A DNA stretch of 64,000 nucleotides, taken from contig NZ_JAYGIG010000123.1 of the NCBI RefSeq assembly GCF_034932105.1, positions 1-64,000 on the forward strand, in the 5' to 3' direction. Each line of letters opens with the position of its first letter. The stretch's first letter is position 1. The DNA is from Leptothoe sp034932105 (GTDB lineage Bacteria > Cyanobacteriota > Cyanobacteriia > Phormidesmidales > Phormidesmidaceae). Shown here piece by piece: positions 35,620 through 45,092 of the stretch. The notes under the pieces are model-generated. The model was not told the origin of the DNA and made no database searches. It saw nothing but the letters and a program-made list of their open reading frames with translations. A program made the translations under genes and the position numbers.

Positions 35620-36795
35620 TCAAGCTGAGCGATTCATGAACTGGACGATCTGTTGAGCAGCTTGTTCTAACACTTCGGGGGGCTGTACCAGGGCAAAGCG
35701 GACATATCCTTCGCCAGATTTACCAAACCCTCTGCCCGGTGCCAAGGCCACCCCGGTGGCTTCCACCAAGCGAACGCAAAAGTCGATCGAGTTATGGCTA
35801 AATGGTTCGGGCAGTTTGGCCCACAGGTACATGGTGGCGTCAGGCCGGGTGACAGTCCAGCCGTGGTGATGGAGGGCATTGACCATGGCATCCCGGCGGG
35901 CTTTGAAGGTGTTGACGGTGGCGCGAACACAGTCCTGAGGTCCTTCTAGGGCTGCGATCGCACCCCGTAAAATCCCCTGATACTGGTTAAAATCCACCGT
36001 TGCCTTCACCTGGCGCAGGGCCAAAATCAGCTCTGGGTTGCCGATGGCATAGGCAATGCGAAAGCCACCCATGTTGTAGGCCTTGGAAAAGCTAAAAAAC
36101 TCAATGGAGCAGGTTTTACCAGGATCGGCCTGGAGCACCGAGGGCGCTGGCTGACCATCAAAGCAATGGTCGGCGTAGGGAAAATCATGGGCCAACACCA
36201 GGTCATGGGCCTGGCAAAAGGCTACAGCCCCAGCAAAAAACTCAGCCGTGGCCGTGGCCGTCGTTGGATTATGGGGATAGCTCAGCACCATCAGTCGCGC
36301 CTGAGCCAGCACCGCCGCCGGAATGTCCCCCAGCACCGGCAGAAATCCATTGTCCGCCAGTAGCGGCATCGAATAAATCTGGCCGCTGGCCAGGTGAATT
36401 CCCCCAGCATGGGAGGGATAACAGGGGTCTGTCAGCAGGGCAAAGTCCCCCGGATTCAACACGACCAGGGGTAAATGGGCCGTGCCTTCCTGGGAACCAA
36501 TCAGGGGCAGCACCTCCGTTTCTGGATCAATGGCGATGCCAAATTTTTCCGTATACCAACGGGCCGCCGTCTGCCGAAAGGCACGGGTACTTTCAAACAG
36601 ATTGTAGCCATGGGTGGCCGGGTCTTGGAGGGCGGTTGCGATCGCAGTCAACACATGACCCGGCGTTGGCAAATCCGACGAGCCCAAGGATAAATCCACC
36701 ACTGACTTACCCGCCGCCCGCGCCCGCCCCTTCGCCCAATCCATATCGGCAAAGACGTTGGTTTGCAGGGGAGCCAGACGATCGGCGAAACGCAT
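35620..36795 (-). CDS. Class I/II PLP aminotransferase, DapL-like
   Basis: A 391-residue fold-type I aminotransferase. Visible landmarks: SLGSSDLPTPGHVL, GSQEGTAHLPLVVLNPGD, SYPHNPT (family Asn), HDFPYAD (Asp/Tyr for the pyridine ring) and FFSFSKAYNMGGFRIAYAIG with the PLP lysine. Cyanobacterial relatives are annotated as LL-diaminopimelate aminotransferase or related enzymes of lysine synthesis. The exact substrate is not proven by sequence. Single gene, well separated from neighbours by 35270-35619 and 36796-36918. Confidence 0.75.
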   Translation of the reverse strand: MRFADRLAPLQTNVFADMDWAKGRARAAGKSVVDLSLGSSDLPTPGHVLTAIATALQDPATHGYNLFESTRAFRQTAARWYTEKFGIAIDPETEVLPLIGSQEGTAHLPLVVLNPGDFALLTDPCYPSHAGGIHLASGQIYSMPLLADNGFLPVLGDIPAAVLAQARLMVLSYPHNPTTATATAEFFAGAVAFCQAHDLVLAHDFPYADHCFDGQPAPSVLQADPGKTCSIEFFSFSKAYNMGGFRIAYAIGNPELILALRQVKATVDFNQYQGILRGAIAALEGPQDCVRATVNTFKARRDAMVNALHHHGWTVTRPDATMYLWAKLPEPFSHNSIDFCVRLVEATGVALAPGRGFGKSGEGYVRFALVQPPEVLEQAAQQIVQFMNRSA

Positions 36796-36918
36796 AAAAA
36801 GTTAAGGGCAAAGAGCGTTGAAGTCCTAAGCCTAAATTTTAAGCCACCATCCAGACCTCAAAACCCAAAACCCAACATTGGGGTTAGCAATTAGATCTAG
36901 GGATCAGGTTTTAGAGTC

Positions 36919-37692
36919 TTAAAGGTTATCCAACTCCAGCTTCAAAGCTTCCAACTCACTGTCCACCACCGCATCCACCGGGGCATCCATGGGCTGAGCA
37001 TCGGCTGGGGGCAGCGCCTCCTGGGTGACGGAACCACCCGTCAGCTGAGCCTTCATCGCCGCCAGTTCAGATTCCACATCACCGCCTGCCTCTAGGCTGA
37101 CAAACTGACTTTCCAGATCGGCACCGGCTAACTCAGCAGCAGCTTGGCCCCGAGCTTCCATGTCCAGAATTTTTTCTTCCATGCGCTCAAAGGCACCGAC
37201 GGAACTGTTGGTGCTGAGGTTGCCCACGGTCTTCTGTAGCTTTTCGTTAGCCTTGGCCGCACTGGCGCGGGCCTTGAGCATGTTTTTCTTCGTCTTATAT
37301 TCAGAAATTTTGCCCTCTAGGCCAATCAGGCTGCGCTTGAGGGATTCCACCGAAACGGACTGCTGGTCTAGCTGAGCTTTCAGGCTCGCTGCCGTTTCCG
37401 CATAGGTTTTCTTGCGTACCAGGGCTTCACGGGCCAGGGTTTCATCCCCCTTTTGCAGGGCTAGCTGAGCTCGCTGGGTCCAAGTGTTGGCCTCGGACCG
37501 GGCCTTTTCTTCCTGCTGTTCTACCCGTTTTTTACTTGCGATCGCACCCGCCACGGCCTGACGCATTTGCACCAGATCCTCCTGCATATCCATGATGCTT
37601 TGCTCAAGAATCTTCTCAGGATCTTCGGCCTTGCTGACGGCATCGTTAACATTGGCGCGGAGAAGTCGGCTAACGCGATCAAATAACCCCAT
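36919..37692 (-). CDS. vipp1: IM30/Vipp1 membrane-remodelling protein (PspA family)
   Basis: A 257-residue ESCRT-III-like protein needed for thylakoid maintenance. The N-terminus MGLFDRVSRLLRANVNDAVSKAEDPEKIL is the amphipathic-helix signature, followed by long coiled-coil helices. The extra C-terminal helix after about residue 218 (ending DSELEALKLELDNL) separates Vipp1 from bacterial PspA. The ATG at 37692 follows AAGGAAGA. The 392-bp upstream spacer (37693-38084) is shared divergently with the BNR-repeat gene and is A/T-rich, with no small gene seen. Confidence 0.93.
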   Translation of the reverse strand: MGLFDRVSRLLRANVNDAVSKAEDPEKILEQSIMDMQEDLVQMRQAVAGAIASKKRVEQQEEKARSEANTWTQRAQLALQKGDETLAREALVRKKTYAETAASLKAQLDQQSVSVESLKRSLIGLEGKISEYKTKKNMLKARASAAKANEKLQKTVGNLSTNSSVGAFERMEEKILDMEARGQAAAELAGADLESQFVSLEAGGDVESELAAMKAQLTGGSVTQEALPPADAQPMDAPVDAVVDSELEALKLELDNL

Positions 37693-38084
37693 TGGTCTTC
37701 CTTGTCCTTGATGACTTTGTAGTGGATTGGGCGAGAGGGGGTATTCGAACATCCCCCGGCATAGCACCTAACGGTAACCTAGCGCTTTAGTTTTAGCATA
37801 TGTTGCTCAGCCCTAAAGGGATAGCAAACCGTCTTTAGATATTTTCTAGAATCTTTAAGGAAATCGTATATTCCGTCAGATTCCCCTCAAACATCCAGAC
37901 TGGCGGGTAGACGTAATTGCGAGGTCTAGGTACATAAAATATTTTTGATGAATGCCTGGGCATATTAAGCCTAGATCTTTAATGGTTACTTACATTGATT
38001 CATGTGATTTTCTCCTAAGCTTGGAAAAATATAGGCCTATCTTGCCGAGCATTCTATGCTTTACCCAATTAAATCAACAACTAA

Positions 38085-40454
38085 ATGTATTTCCTTAAAT
38101 ATCACCATAAAACAGGCCCGTCACGGGTAACTACTGCCCTATTAAGTCTAGCTAAACGGCAGCTAGGGTGGGTAGTTTTGAGTCTACTATTGACCGTTGC
38201 CTGGTCCTTTGGTGGATTTGTGCAACCCGTCCAAGCCCATCGTCCCCATGACATAGTTACCCAAGTCAAGCTCTCCCCCAACTACAGCCAGGACAAAACC
38301 GTCTATTCCCTAGTGCGGGGCAATCTTTTTAAGTCCACGGATGAGGGCAATAATTGGCAACGGATTGTACAAGGGCTCGACACCTTGACCCCATTTTCCA
38401 CCCTCACCATCGATCAGACCCAGGGGCAGTTGCTGGCGATGGGCACCTATGGTGACGGCATTTTTCGCTCTGAGGACCAAGGAGCATCATGGCAACAGTC
38501 CAATGCAGGCCTAGGCACTCTGGACATTGGGGTGGTGTACAGTTTGCCCAGTAATGCCAAGGTGATGCTGGCAGCCGGGACAGAAGGCGGACTGTTCCGA
38601 AGCGATGACGGGGGTAAGAACTGGTTTTCCGTAGTCGGTGCCGACCAGCTTTTCTCAGTGATCACAGAGACGGAAGGCACCCTATGGGCAGGGGATGACA
38701 CCGGTCTGCTGCTGAGTTCCAGCAACGGCGGTGACAGCTGGCAGTCGCGGCTGACCTTAGCAGAGGACCCGATTACAGCCATTACTGGCAATAGCAAAGT
38801 ACTCTACGTGGGCACCGCCACTAAAGGCGTGTTTCGGGTCAACCCTGACACCCTGGAGGTGGTGGAAATCAATGCGGGATTAAAAGATCTGCGCATCCAG
38901 GATGTGAAGATCCTACCCGGTAACACCCGAGGATTGATGATTTCCAGCTGGGATCGGGGAATCTCCATTTCCCTCGATAGCGGTGAAACCTGGAGGGACT
39001 ACCCCCAAGGTCTGACGAAAGATAAGCAGGCTGATGAATTTAAAACCCATCACTTCTCTGAAATTGCCCTGTCGAATAACTTCCTCGTCGACAAAGTAGC
39101 CTTTTTAGGAGGCTTTAACGGTCTTTATCGCTCGATCCAAGGGGGCCAACAGTGGCGGGAGATCGAAACCTTGGCGCGGGGGGTAGTGGTGGCCATAGAT
39201 GTGTCCCCCAACTACGCTGAAGATGGCACCCTAGCCCTCTCCACCTACGTTGGTAAAGTTATGATGAGCCAGGACCAGGGTAAAACCTGGGAGCTGACCA
39301 TGAATGGCCTGGAGGTACCCCGGTTAAACGGTAATTTTGAACCGTCCTACCAGGACCCTCGTCGTTTTTTTGACATGGCGTTTTCCCCTGACTATGGCAC
39401 GGATAAAACCTTGTTTACGTCGGGCCTGTGGACCAAATTTATGCGCTCCACCAATGGAGGCAAGTCCTGGTCAATCCACAGTTTAGATAAGGAGGCGCGA
39501 GGTATCACTCTGTTGCTATCCCCCGATTTTGGTACCGATAAGACCTTATTTGTCAACAATCAGGCGGGGCTACTGTATCGTTCCACCAACGGTGGTAAAA
39601 CCCTCAAGGAAATGACCAAACTGCCCTGGAAACGGGGTAATGACGGTCCATCCATGGCGATTTCCCCCGGCTTTACTCAGGATAAAACCCTGTATACGGT
39701 AGCTGAGACGGGGGTTTATCGGTCTACGGACGCGGGTAAAACCTGGCAGTCCACCACGGAAAACACCCCCATTGCAAAGGCTTTGAACCTACAGCTAGAG
39801 ATTTCTCCCAACTATGTCCAGGACAAAACCCTGTATGTGAGCAGCTATGGTGGGTTGTTTCGGTCGACCGATGCGGGGGACAGCTGGCAGCCGGTGGCGA
39901 TTGCCGATGTGGCTGCCGATCGCACTTTCTTAGAAGGGGTGGCCCTTTCCCCGGCCTATGACCAGGATGGTACGGTGATGGTGAGTCTGCGGGGCAAGGG
40001 GCTGTATAAAAGCGTGAATGGGGGGGAGACCTTTGAACCCATTGGCGATGCTAGTCTGGCCTTTGCTCGCATGTACAACGTGCCCTGTGCCGGTCGCCCC
40101 ATTGAGTTTTCGCCCAACTACGCTGAGGACAACACGGTTTTTGGCTTTGGTGCGGCCAATACGGACATCTATCGCTCCACTGACGGTGGCGATACCTGGG
40201 AGATCTTGAAAACCCCTGCCGTGGAACCCCCTGCAGAGGTGAGTACGATTAAGCAAATTGCGATCGCAGCCGAGCTTTACCAAGGCAGCATACTTAAAGT
40301 GTCGTTAGCTTTGGCAATCGGGATTGTGACCTACATCGTCACCGGACTGCTGGGACTGGACAAACTCCTCAAAATCAATCGACGGTTAATCCAGTTTTGT
40401 GCCGCCATGGGCAGTTTTTCCCTAGCCCTAGTGGTGTTATTAAAAATCCTATAA
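38085..40454 (+). CDS. Exported Asp-box beta-propeller protein
   Basis: A 789-residue protein with an N-terminal hydrophobic export signal (LGWVVLSLLLTVAWSFGGF) and a hydrophobic C-terminal pair of helices (about 725-785). In between run 13 Asp-box motifs of type S.D.G..W (FKSTDEGNNW, FRSEDQGASW, FRSDDGGKNW, YRSTNGGKTL, YRSTDAGKTW and others), and eight copies of SPNY..DKTLY. These make blades of one or two propellers as in sortilin/Ycf48-type proteins. Likely anchored on the periplasmic or outer face. Ligand unknown. Distinct from the Ycf48 gene at 58169, which has fewer Asp boxes. Confidence 0.75.
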   Translation: MYFLKYHHKTGPSRVTTALLSLAKRQLGWVVLSLLLTVAWSFGGFVQPVQAHRPHDIVTQVKLSPNYSQDKTVYSLVRGNLFKSTDEGNNWQRIVQGLDTLTPFSTLTIDQTQGQLLAMGTYGDGIFRSEDQGASWQQSNAGLGTLDIGVVYSLPSNAKVMLAAGTEGGLFRSDDGGKNWFSVVGADQLFSVITETEGTLWAGDDTGLLLSSSNGGDSWQSRLTLAEDPITAITGNSKVLYVGTATKGVFRVNPDTLEVVEINAGLKDLRIQDVKILPGNTRGLMISSWDRGISISLDSGETWRDYPQGLTKDKQADEFKTHHFSEIALSNNFLVDKVAFLGGFNGLYRSIQGGQQWREIETLARGVVVAIDVSPNYAEDGTLALSTYVGKVMMSQDQGKTWELTMNGLEVPRLNGNFEPSYQDPRRFFDMAFSPDYGTDKTLFTSGLWTKFMRSTNGGKSWSIHSLDKEARGITLLLSPDFGTDKTLFVNNQAGLLYRSTNGGKTLKEMTKLPWKRGNDGPSMAISPGFTQDKTLYTVAETGVYRSTDAGKTWQSTTENTPIAKALNLQLEISPNYVQDKTLYVSSYGGLFRSTDAGDSWQPVAIADVAADRTFLEGVALSPAYDQDGTVMVSLRGKGLYKSVNGGETFEPIGDASLAFARMYNVPCAGRPIEFSPNYAEDNTVFGFGAANTDIYRSTDGGDTWEILKTPAVEPPAEVSTIKQIAIAAELYQGSILKVSLALAIGIVTYIVTGLLGLDKLLKINRRLIQFCAAMGSFSLALVVLLKIL

Positions 40455-40486
40455 CCCGGAGAAACCCAATCAGTTCCCCCACAACG

Positions 40487-41050
40487 TCAGTTCCCATGGT
40501 GCCGTAACCAGGCTGACTGTCGCTTAACTTTGCGATAGTCAGCTAGGGTCAGTTGTCGCCAAGAAAACCACAGCCCATAAATCAGCCCTCCCAAAGCAAC
40601 ATTGCTAAACAGAAAAATATAGCCCTTAGGCGAAGCCCCCGTAATTTGTCGCCAAATAAACAGATCGAGACTCACTAGAATCAGCAGTGTGTTCAAACAC
40701 CAGCCTCGACAAATGCGTAACCGACTGCGACCATACTCCAGCAAACTGGCCAGTCGTTCAGACCGCAAATAGATATATCGTCGATCATCATAGTCATCCC
40801 CATCTTGGTCATAAAACTGTTGAGCCAAGGTGGACTTCCAAATTGTATCGAACAGGCCATCCGCCACCCGATCCGTCACAATCCCCAAAATGTAGGTAAT
40901 GGCCAGAATTGGCAACAATGACGGCAAGGTCAACAGATGCTCAAACGGCACCCAGCCATACCCAAATAGACTCAGCACCAAAAGGACCACCCACATCGTA
41001 GCCCCCACACCAATGACAATCAACTCAACAAATAGATCAGTGGTATTCAC
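40487..41050 (-). CDS. Four-helix membrane protein, unknown
   Basis: A 187-residue protein with four hydrophobic segments (about 9-30, 40-58, 118-137, 148-166) and a charged loop (QFYDQDGDDYDDRRY, about 80-95) between the two pairs. No recognised family motif. It lies tail-to-tail with the Asp-box gene, 32 bp apart. Confidence 0.6.
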   Translation of the reverse strand: MNTTDLFVELIVIGVGATMWVVLLVLSLFGYGWVPFEHLLTLPSLLPILAITYILGIVTDRVADGLFDTIWKSTLAQQFYDQDGDDYDDRRYIYLRSERLASLLEYGRSRLRICRGWCLNTLLILVSLDLFIWRQITGASPKGYIFLFSNVALGGLIYGLWFSWRQLTLADYRKVKRQSAWLRHHGN

Positions 41051-41328
41051 AGCAAGGTATCCCTAAAATGTAGCGTTGTGAACCATGGGCACAACGTCAG
41101 TGAACCCTAACAGCTGCATATAGCTTTGCCCCTGTAGTTCACAACATCGGTGATCGACAAAAGCTACATATAGCAAAACTATGTGCTGTGGCTTTACGCA
41201 CATAGACATAGCTCACTAAATATAGATCACAACATGGGTGCTCTATAGAACTGTTAAATCCTGCATGATAAGAATCTCCTAGGAGAGAACCCCAAACAAG
41301 TTCATCGCGGCATCCTAAAAACGACAAA

Positions 41329-41381
41329 CAACAGCTCATAGATAGAGAGTTTTTTCCTAACCCTCTATCTATGAGCTGTTG
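41329..41381. repeat. 19-bp perfect inverted repeat in the 41051-41489 spacer
   Basis: CAACAGCTCATAGATAGAG (41329-41347) pairs with its complement (41363-41381) around a 15-nt loop with TTTTTT. There is no gene to end here in either direction within about 100 bp, so it may belong to a short RNA or a mobile repeat. TCACAACATCGGTGATCG (41139) and a near copy at 54018 are a second repeat in this spacer. Confidence 0.6.
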
Positions 41382-41489
41382 AGTAACCACTATCTGATTT
41401 TTAATAACCAACTGAATCCCTTTGTTTTAATGGGTTTCTTCCACTTTTGGAGTATCGTTGCAGGGTAGTCGCTGACCAAACACTGAACC

Positions 41490-42266
41490 ATGCAACCGGA
41501 TGTGCTGGCCTTTGATTTTGATGGGGTGATCTGTGACGGACTGATCGAATATTTTCAGACCGCGTGGCGAGCCTATGGCAAACTTTTCCAGCCCGAAAGC
41601 CCTGAACCGCCTGCCGGTTTAGCTGAAAAATTCTATCCCCTGCGTCCCGTCATTGAAACCGGATGGGAAATGCCCATGCTCCTGCGAGCTCTGATTGCGG
41701 GCAAAACGGAGGGGGAAATCGTGGCGGGCTGGCCAGAACTAGCGCTACCGTTTCTAGAACAGGCCAAGCTGACCAAAGCTGAGGCGGCCAAAGTATTGGA
41801 TAGCGAACGGGATGCTTGGATTGCCACCGACTTGGATCACTGGTTGGCCCAGCATCGGTTTTATCCTCATATGTTATCGGTGTTACAAGCGTCCGTGGCA
41901 AAACGTCCCACCTATATTGTCAGTACGAAGGAAGGGCGTTTTATTCAACAACTGTTGCAGAAAAGTGGGGTGGCTATGCCCCCGGAAAACATTTTGGGGA
42001 AAGAGGTGAAACGCCCCAAATATGAAACCCTTCGTTTACTGACGGCCACACACACCGTTAACCATCAGCCCCCCACCCTCTGGTTTATCGAAGACCGGAT
42101 TAAGGCCCTCCAGTCGATTAAACAACAACCGGACCTGGGCCATGTGGAACTCTTTCTGGCCGACTGGGGCTACAACTTACCGCCCGAACGCCAGGCAGCC
42201 CAGGCAGATGATCGAATTGATCTGCTATCGTTAAACTCGGTAGTACAAAAGTTCGATATGGAATAG
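41490..42266 (+). CDS. HAD-superfamily hydrolase
   Basis: A 258-residue phosphatase-like protein. Motif I is AFDFDGVICDG with the catalytic DxD, then a helical cap, and the Thr/Ser motif YIVSTKE (about 145). Motif IV acidic residues lie in WFIEDR (about 195). The substrate is unreadable. It ends nine bases before the NurA-like gene and is probably co-transcribed with it and the WD40 gene. Confidence 0.8.
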   Translation: MQPDVLAFDFDGVICDGLIEYFQTAWRAYGKLFQPESPEPPAGLAEKFYPLRPVIETGWEMPMLLRALIAGKTEGEIVAGWPELALPFLEQAKLTKAEAAKVLDSERDAWIATDLDHWLAQHRFYPHMLSVLQASVAKRPTYIVSTKEGRFIQQLLQKSGVAMPPENILGKEVKRPKYETLRLLTATHTVNHQPPTLWFIEDRIKALQSIKQQPDLGHVELFLADWGYNLPPERQAAQADDRIDLLSLNSVVQKFDME

Positions 42267-42274
42267 GCGCACCC

Positions 42275-43552
42275 ATGCTGGATCTGTCGAAAATTGCCCA
42301 GCAGATGCAGGGGATTAGTAATCATCTGGCGAAGGAGGCCGAGGCGGCAAAGGTGAGGATTGCGATCGCAACCCAACTACTCCACCAAGCCCACCAACAG
42401 CAGGCCCACTTAACCCAACAGCTCCAGACTAACCAGCTGGGCTTTGCCGCCGCCGAACCCATGGAACCCTTGGACACCCGAGTCGCCATCCCAGCAGCCC
42501 CAGAAGCCCATACCGTCATCGCCACCGACGGCTCCCAAATCAACCCCAGCCACCACGAAATCGCCTACTGCTATTTGATCAACATCGGGCGGGTGGTACT
42601 GCACTACGGCCAGAGCCGATTTCCATTGCTGGATAGCCAGCCCGAAGTGATCTATCGGCCGGAAGATCTCTACGCGTCACGCCAGTGGGGCATCAGTACG
42701 GAGGAGTGGATGGGGCATCGCCGGACAATGGCGGAGGCAATGGTATTGGGGGAGTTAGGGACGGAGGTAAGTGGAGGGGAAAAGGGAAAAGGGAAAAAAG
42801 GAAACGGAGGAAAGGAAAAAGGGGAAAAAAGACAGGGAAATCTCAAAGGCCAGAAGGGACAGCTCTCCCTTTTACAGCGGCCCCCCGTGCCCACCTTGGC
42901 CATGACCGATGGTTCATTAGTTTATTGGTTTCTGGATCAGCTGCCGGCGGCGGCACGGGACCAGATTTTAGAGCCCATCTTAGCGGCGTGGGATCGTCTC
43001 CGCGCCGCCCAGGTGCCCATGGTGGGCTACCTCAGTGCCTCCCGGAGCAGTGAAGCCCTCAATTTCCTACGGCTACAAAGCTGCCCCCATGACCAACCAG
43101 ACTGTCAGAAACATTGCGCAGGCCAGACCGACGGAGCCCCCTGTCAGGTCTTCTCACCCCTAAGGGACGTCACCCTGTGGGCCACCTTACTTGAGCCTGG
43201 GCAGCGGGGACCGTTGTTCAAAAGCTCGGCAGATATTTTGCAGCTCTATGGCGACCATCAGGTCTACTTTTGCCATGTCCATGTGGGAGCTGAAATTGCC
43301 CGCGTGGAGTTCCCTGAATGGGTGGTTCAGGACAAAAAGCTGTTTGAAGCAGCCCTGAGTCTGACCCTAACCCAGGTACAAAAAGGATTTGGCTACCCAG
43401 TTTCCCTGGCCGAGTCCCACAATCAAGCCGTGGTGCGCGGGGGCGATCGCAGTCGTTTTTTCGCCCTCCTCGAACAGCAAATGCTTCGGGCTGGCCTACA
43501 AAATGTAGGCACATCCTATAAAGAAGCCCGAAAACGCGGCAGCATTGCTTGA
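42275..43552 (+). CDS. NurA-domain nuclease-like protein with a purine-rich insert
   Basis: A 425-residue NurA-family protein. The catalytic-type motif ATDGSQINPSHHE (about 92) and LAMTDGSLVYWFL (about 210) carry the Asp residues of the RNase H-like fold. It is expected to act on DNA ends in repair. Residues about 168-192 (GEKGKGKKGNGGKEKGEKRQ) are encoded by a nearly pure purine tract (42774-42845) and look like an expansion inside a normal domain. The stop overlaps (TGATG) a possible start of the WD40 gene. Confidence 0.75.
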   Translation: MLDLSKIAQQMQGISNHLAKEAEAAKVRIAIATQLLHQAHQQQAHLTQQLQTNQLGFAAAEPMEPLDTRVAIPAAPEAHTVIATDGSQINPSHHEIAYCYLINIGRVVLHYGQSRFPLLDSQPEVIYRPEDLYASRQWGISTEEWMGHRRTMAEAMVLGELGTEVSGGEKGKGKKGNGGKEKGEKRQGNLKGQKGQLSLLQRPPVPTLAMTDGSLVYWFLDQLPAAARDQILEPILAAWDRLRAAQVPMVGYLSASRSSEALNFLRLQSCPHDQPDCQKHCAGQTDGAPCQVFSPLRDVTLWATLLEPGQRGPLFKSSADILQLYGDHQVYFCHVHVGAEIARVEFPEWVVQDKKLFEAALSLTLTQVQKGFGYPVSLAESHNQAVVRGGDRSRFFALLEQQMLRAGLQNVGTSYKEARKRGSIA

Positions 43553-43653
43553 TGGGCAGAGGGCATCGGGAATTCTCTACATGGACCTCGTTGTTAACCG
43601 TACGTTCCTACAGATCTTTATCTCCATATCTCGTCCCCATATCTCGTCTGCCG

Positions 43654-44604
43654 ATGTATGTAGTCACCGATCGAGCTACGGCTGTGAATTCCTTCCCCCA
43701 ACCGCCGAGTCGTCATCTCTGGCACTGTACTCAAACCATCGATGCCCACGATAGCTGGATTCGTTCCCTGGCCATCGATGGCCAAGGGCAATACATCATC
43801 AGTGGCAGCGGCGATCGCACCATTAAGCTATGGCACCTGAACAGCGGGCAGCTGCACCAAACCCTACAGGGCCACAATGGCTGGGTGCGGGCCTTAGCCC
43901 TTAGCCCCGATGATGCCCTGATGGTCAGCGGCGGTAATGACCATGATGTCTGCCTCTGGCGGCTAGGCCAGGGGAAACCGGTGGCGACCCTCAGCGGCCA
44001 TACCGATAGCGTCCGGGCCGTTGCCTTTAGTCCCGATGGCCAGTGGATTTATACCGGTAGTCAGGATAAAACAGTGCGGCGGTGGTCCGTGGCCACAGGT
44101 CAATTGCACAACATACTACTCACCCATCAGCATTGGATTCGCACCCTGGTGCTCAGCCCCGATGGACGTACCCTGGTGATCGCTACCCAGGATCAGGAAA
44201 TTAATATTTGCAATGCGGCCACTGGTCAGATTCACCGCCGATTGCAAGAGCATACAGACGACATTGTGTCCCTGGCCATCAGTCCCGATGGCGGATTACT
44301 GGTCAGTGGCGGAGCGGATAAAAAAGTAATGTTCTGGCGGCTGCGGGACGGTCGACTCATGGGGGAACTCGATGCCCACGGCGGCGGTGTTAACAGTGTC
44401 AGCTTTAGTGCCGATGGCAAACTATTGGCTACGGCTAGTCGCGATCGCACCATTCGCATTTGGAACATGACCACCCGCAAGCTGCTCGACATCCTAACAG
44501 GCCACGACAGCGGTGTCTGGTCCGCCGTCTTTGCCCCGGATAACCGCACCCTGATCAGTGGGGACTGGTCTGGGCAAATTCGCTGTTGGCAGTTATCCCT
44601 GTAG
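43654..44604 (+). CDS. Seven-bladed WD40-repeat protein
   Basis: A 316-residue protein consisting of one seven-blade propeller. Blade starts: DAHDSWIRSL, QGHNGWVRAL, SGHTDSVRAV, LTHQHWIRTL, QEHTDDIVSL, DAHGGGVNSV, TGHDSGVWSA, each closing with I.IWN/IKLWH-like strands. Soluble scaffold, partner unknown. The ATG at 43654 is a conservative choice. An in-frame ATG at 43552 (TGATG overlap with NurA) would add 34 residues of unlikely composition. Confidence 0.75.
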   Translation: MYVVTDRATAVNSFPQPPSRHLWHCTQTIDAHDSWIRSLAIDGQGQYIISGSGDRTIKLWHLNSGQLHQTLQGHNGWVRALALSPDDALMVSGGNDHDVCLWRLGQGKPVATLSGHTDSVRAVAFSPDGQWIYTGSQDKTVRRWSVATGQLHNILLTHQHWIRTLVLSPDGRTLVIATQDQEINICNAATGQIHRRLQEHTDDIVSLAISPDGGLLVSGGADKKVMFWRLRDGRLMGELDAHGGGVNSVSFSADGKLLATASRDRTIRIWNMTTRKLLDILTGHDSGVWSAVFAPDNRTLISGDWSGQIRCWQLSL

Positions 44605-44707
44605 TACCGTTGCCGTCGATACCACTCATTGAATAACTTAAGGCCAAGCTTTTCAACTCAAAAGCTAGTATTGAGGTAGCTGTTTCAATTTGCTGATAAC
44701 TGACCCT

Positions 44708-44947
44708 ATGGAAACCCTAGCCCTAACTAACGACAACGTAGAAAAAGTGCTTGATGAACTGCGCCCTTACCTGATGGCCGATGGTGGCAACGTTGAGCTA
44801 GTAGAAATTGATGGCCCCGTGGTCAAACTGCGATTACAGGGTGCCTGCGGTTCTTGCCCCAGCTCAGCCATGACCCTGCGCATGGGCATCGAGCGCCGCC
44901 TACGAGAATTTATTCCTGAAATCGCTGAAATCGCTCAGGTTGTATAA
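44708..44947 (+). CDS. nfu: NifU-like Fe-S scaffold (Nfu domain)
   Basis: A 79-residue Nfu-type protein that holds or passes [4Fe-4S] clusters. The conserved metal-binding CxxC lies in LQGACGSCPSSAMTLRMGIE. The ATG at 44708 (METLALTNDNVEKVLDELRP) matches the family. A TTG at 44690 is less likely. It is essential in several cyanobacteria, where it supplies photosystem I clusters. Confidence 0.92.
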   Translation: METLALTNDNVEKVLDELRPYLMADGGNVELVEIDGPVVKLRLQGACGSCPSSAMTLRMGIERRLREFIPEIAEIAQVV

Positions 44948-45055
44948 CCCTCATCCCCCACCCCCTTCTCCCTGAGGGAGAAGGGGCGCTAAACTCTAAA
45001 TCCCTCTCACCAGGGGGAGGGATTTAAGGGGAGGGCGGCATTTAGGATCAGGGAT
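44948..45055. repeat. Hairpin repeat of the 11.4-kb family
   Basis: CCTCATCCCCCACCCCCTTC and TCCCTGAGGGAGAAGG make a palindromic core similar to the repeats at 11355-11745, followed by CTCTAAATCCCTCTC and a second GGGGAGGG stretch. It separates nfu from serS. No coding potential. Confidence 0.7.
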
Positions 45056-45092
45056 GATATCCTGATCTACTGAGAAAACTCGGTGAACCAAC

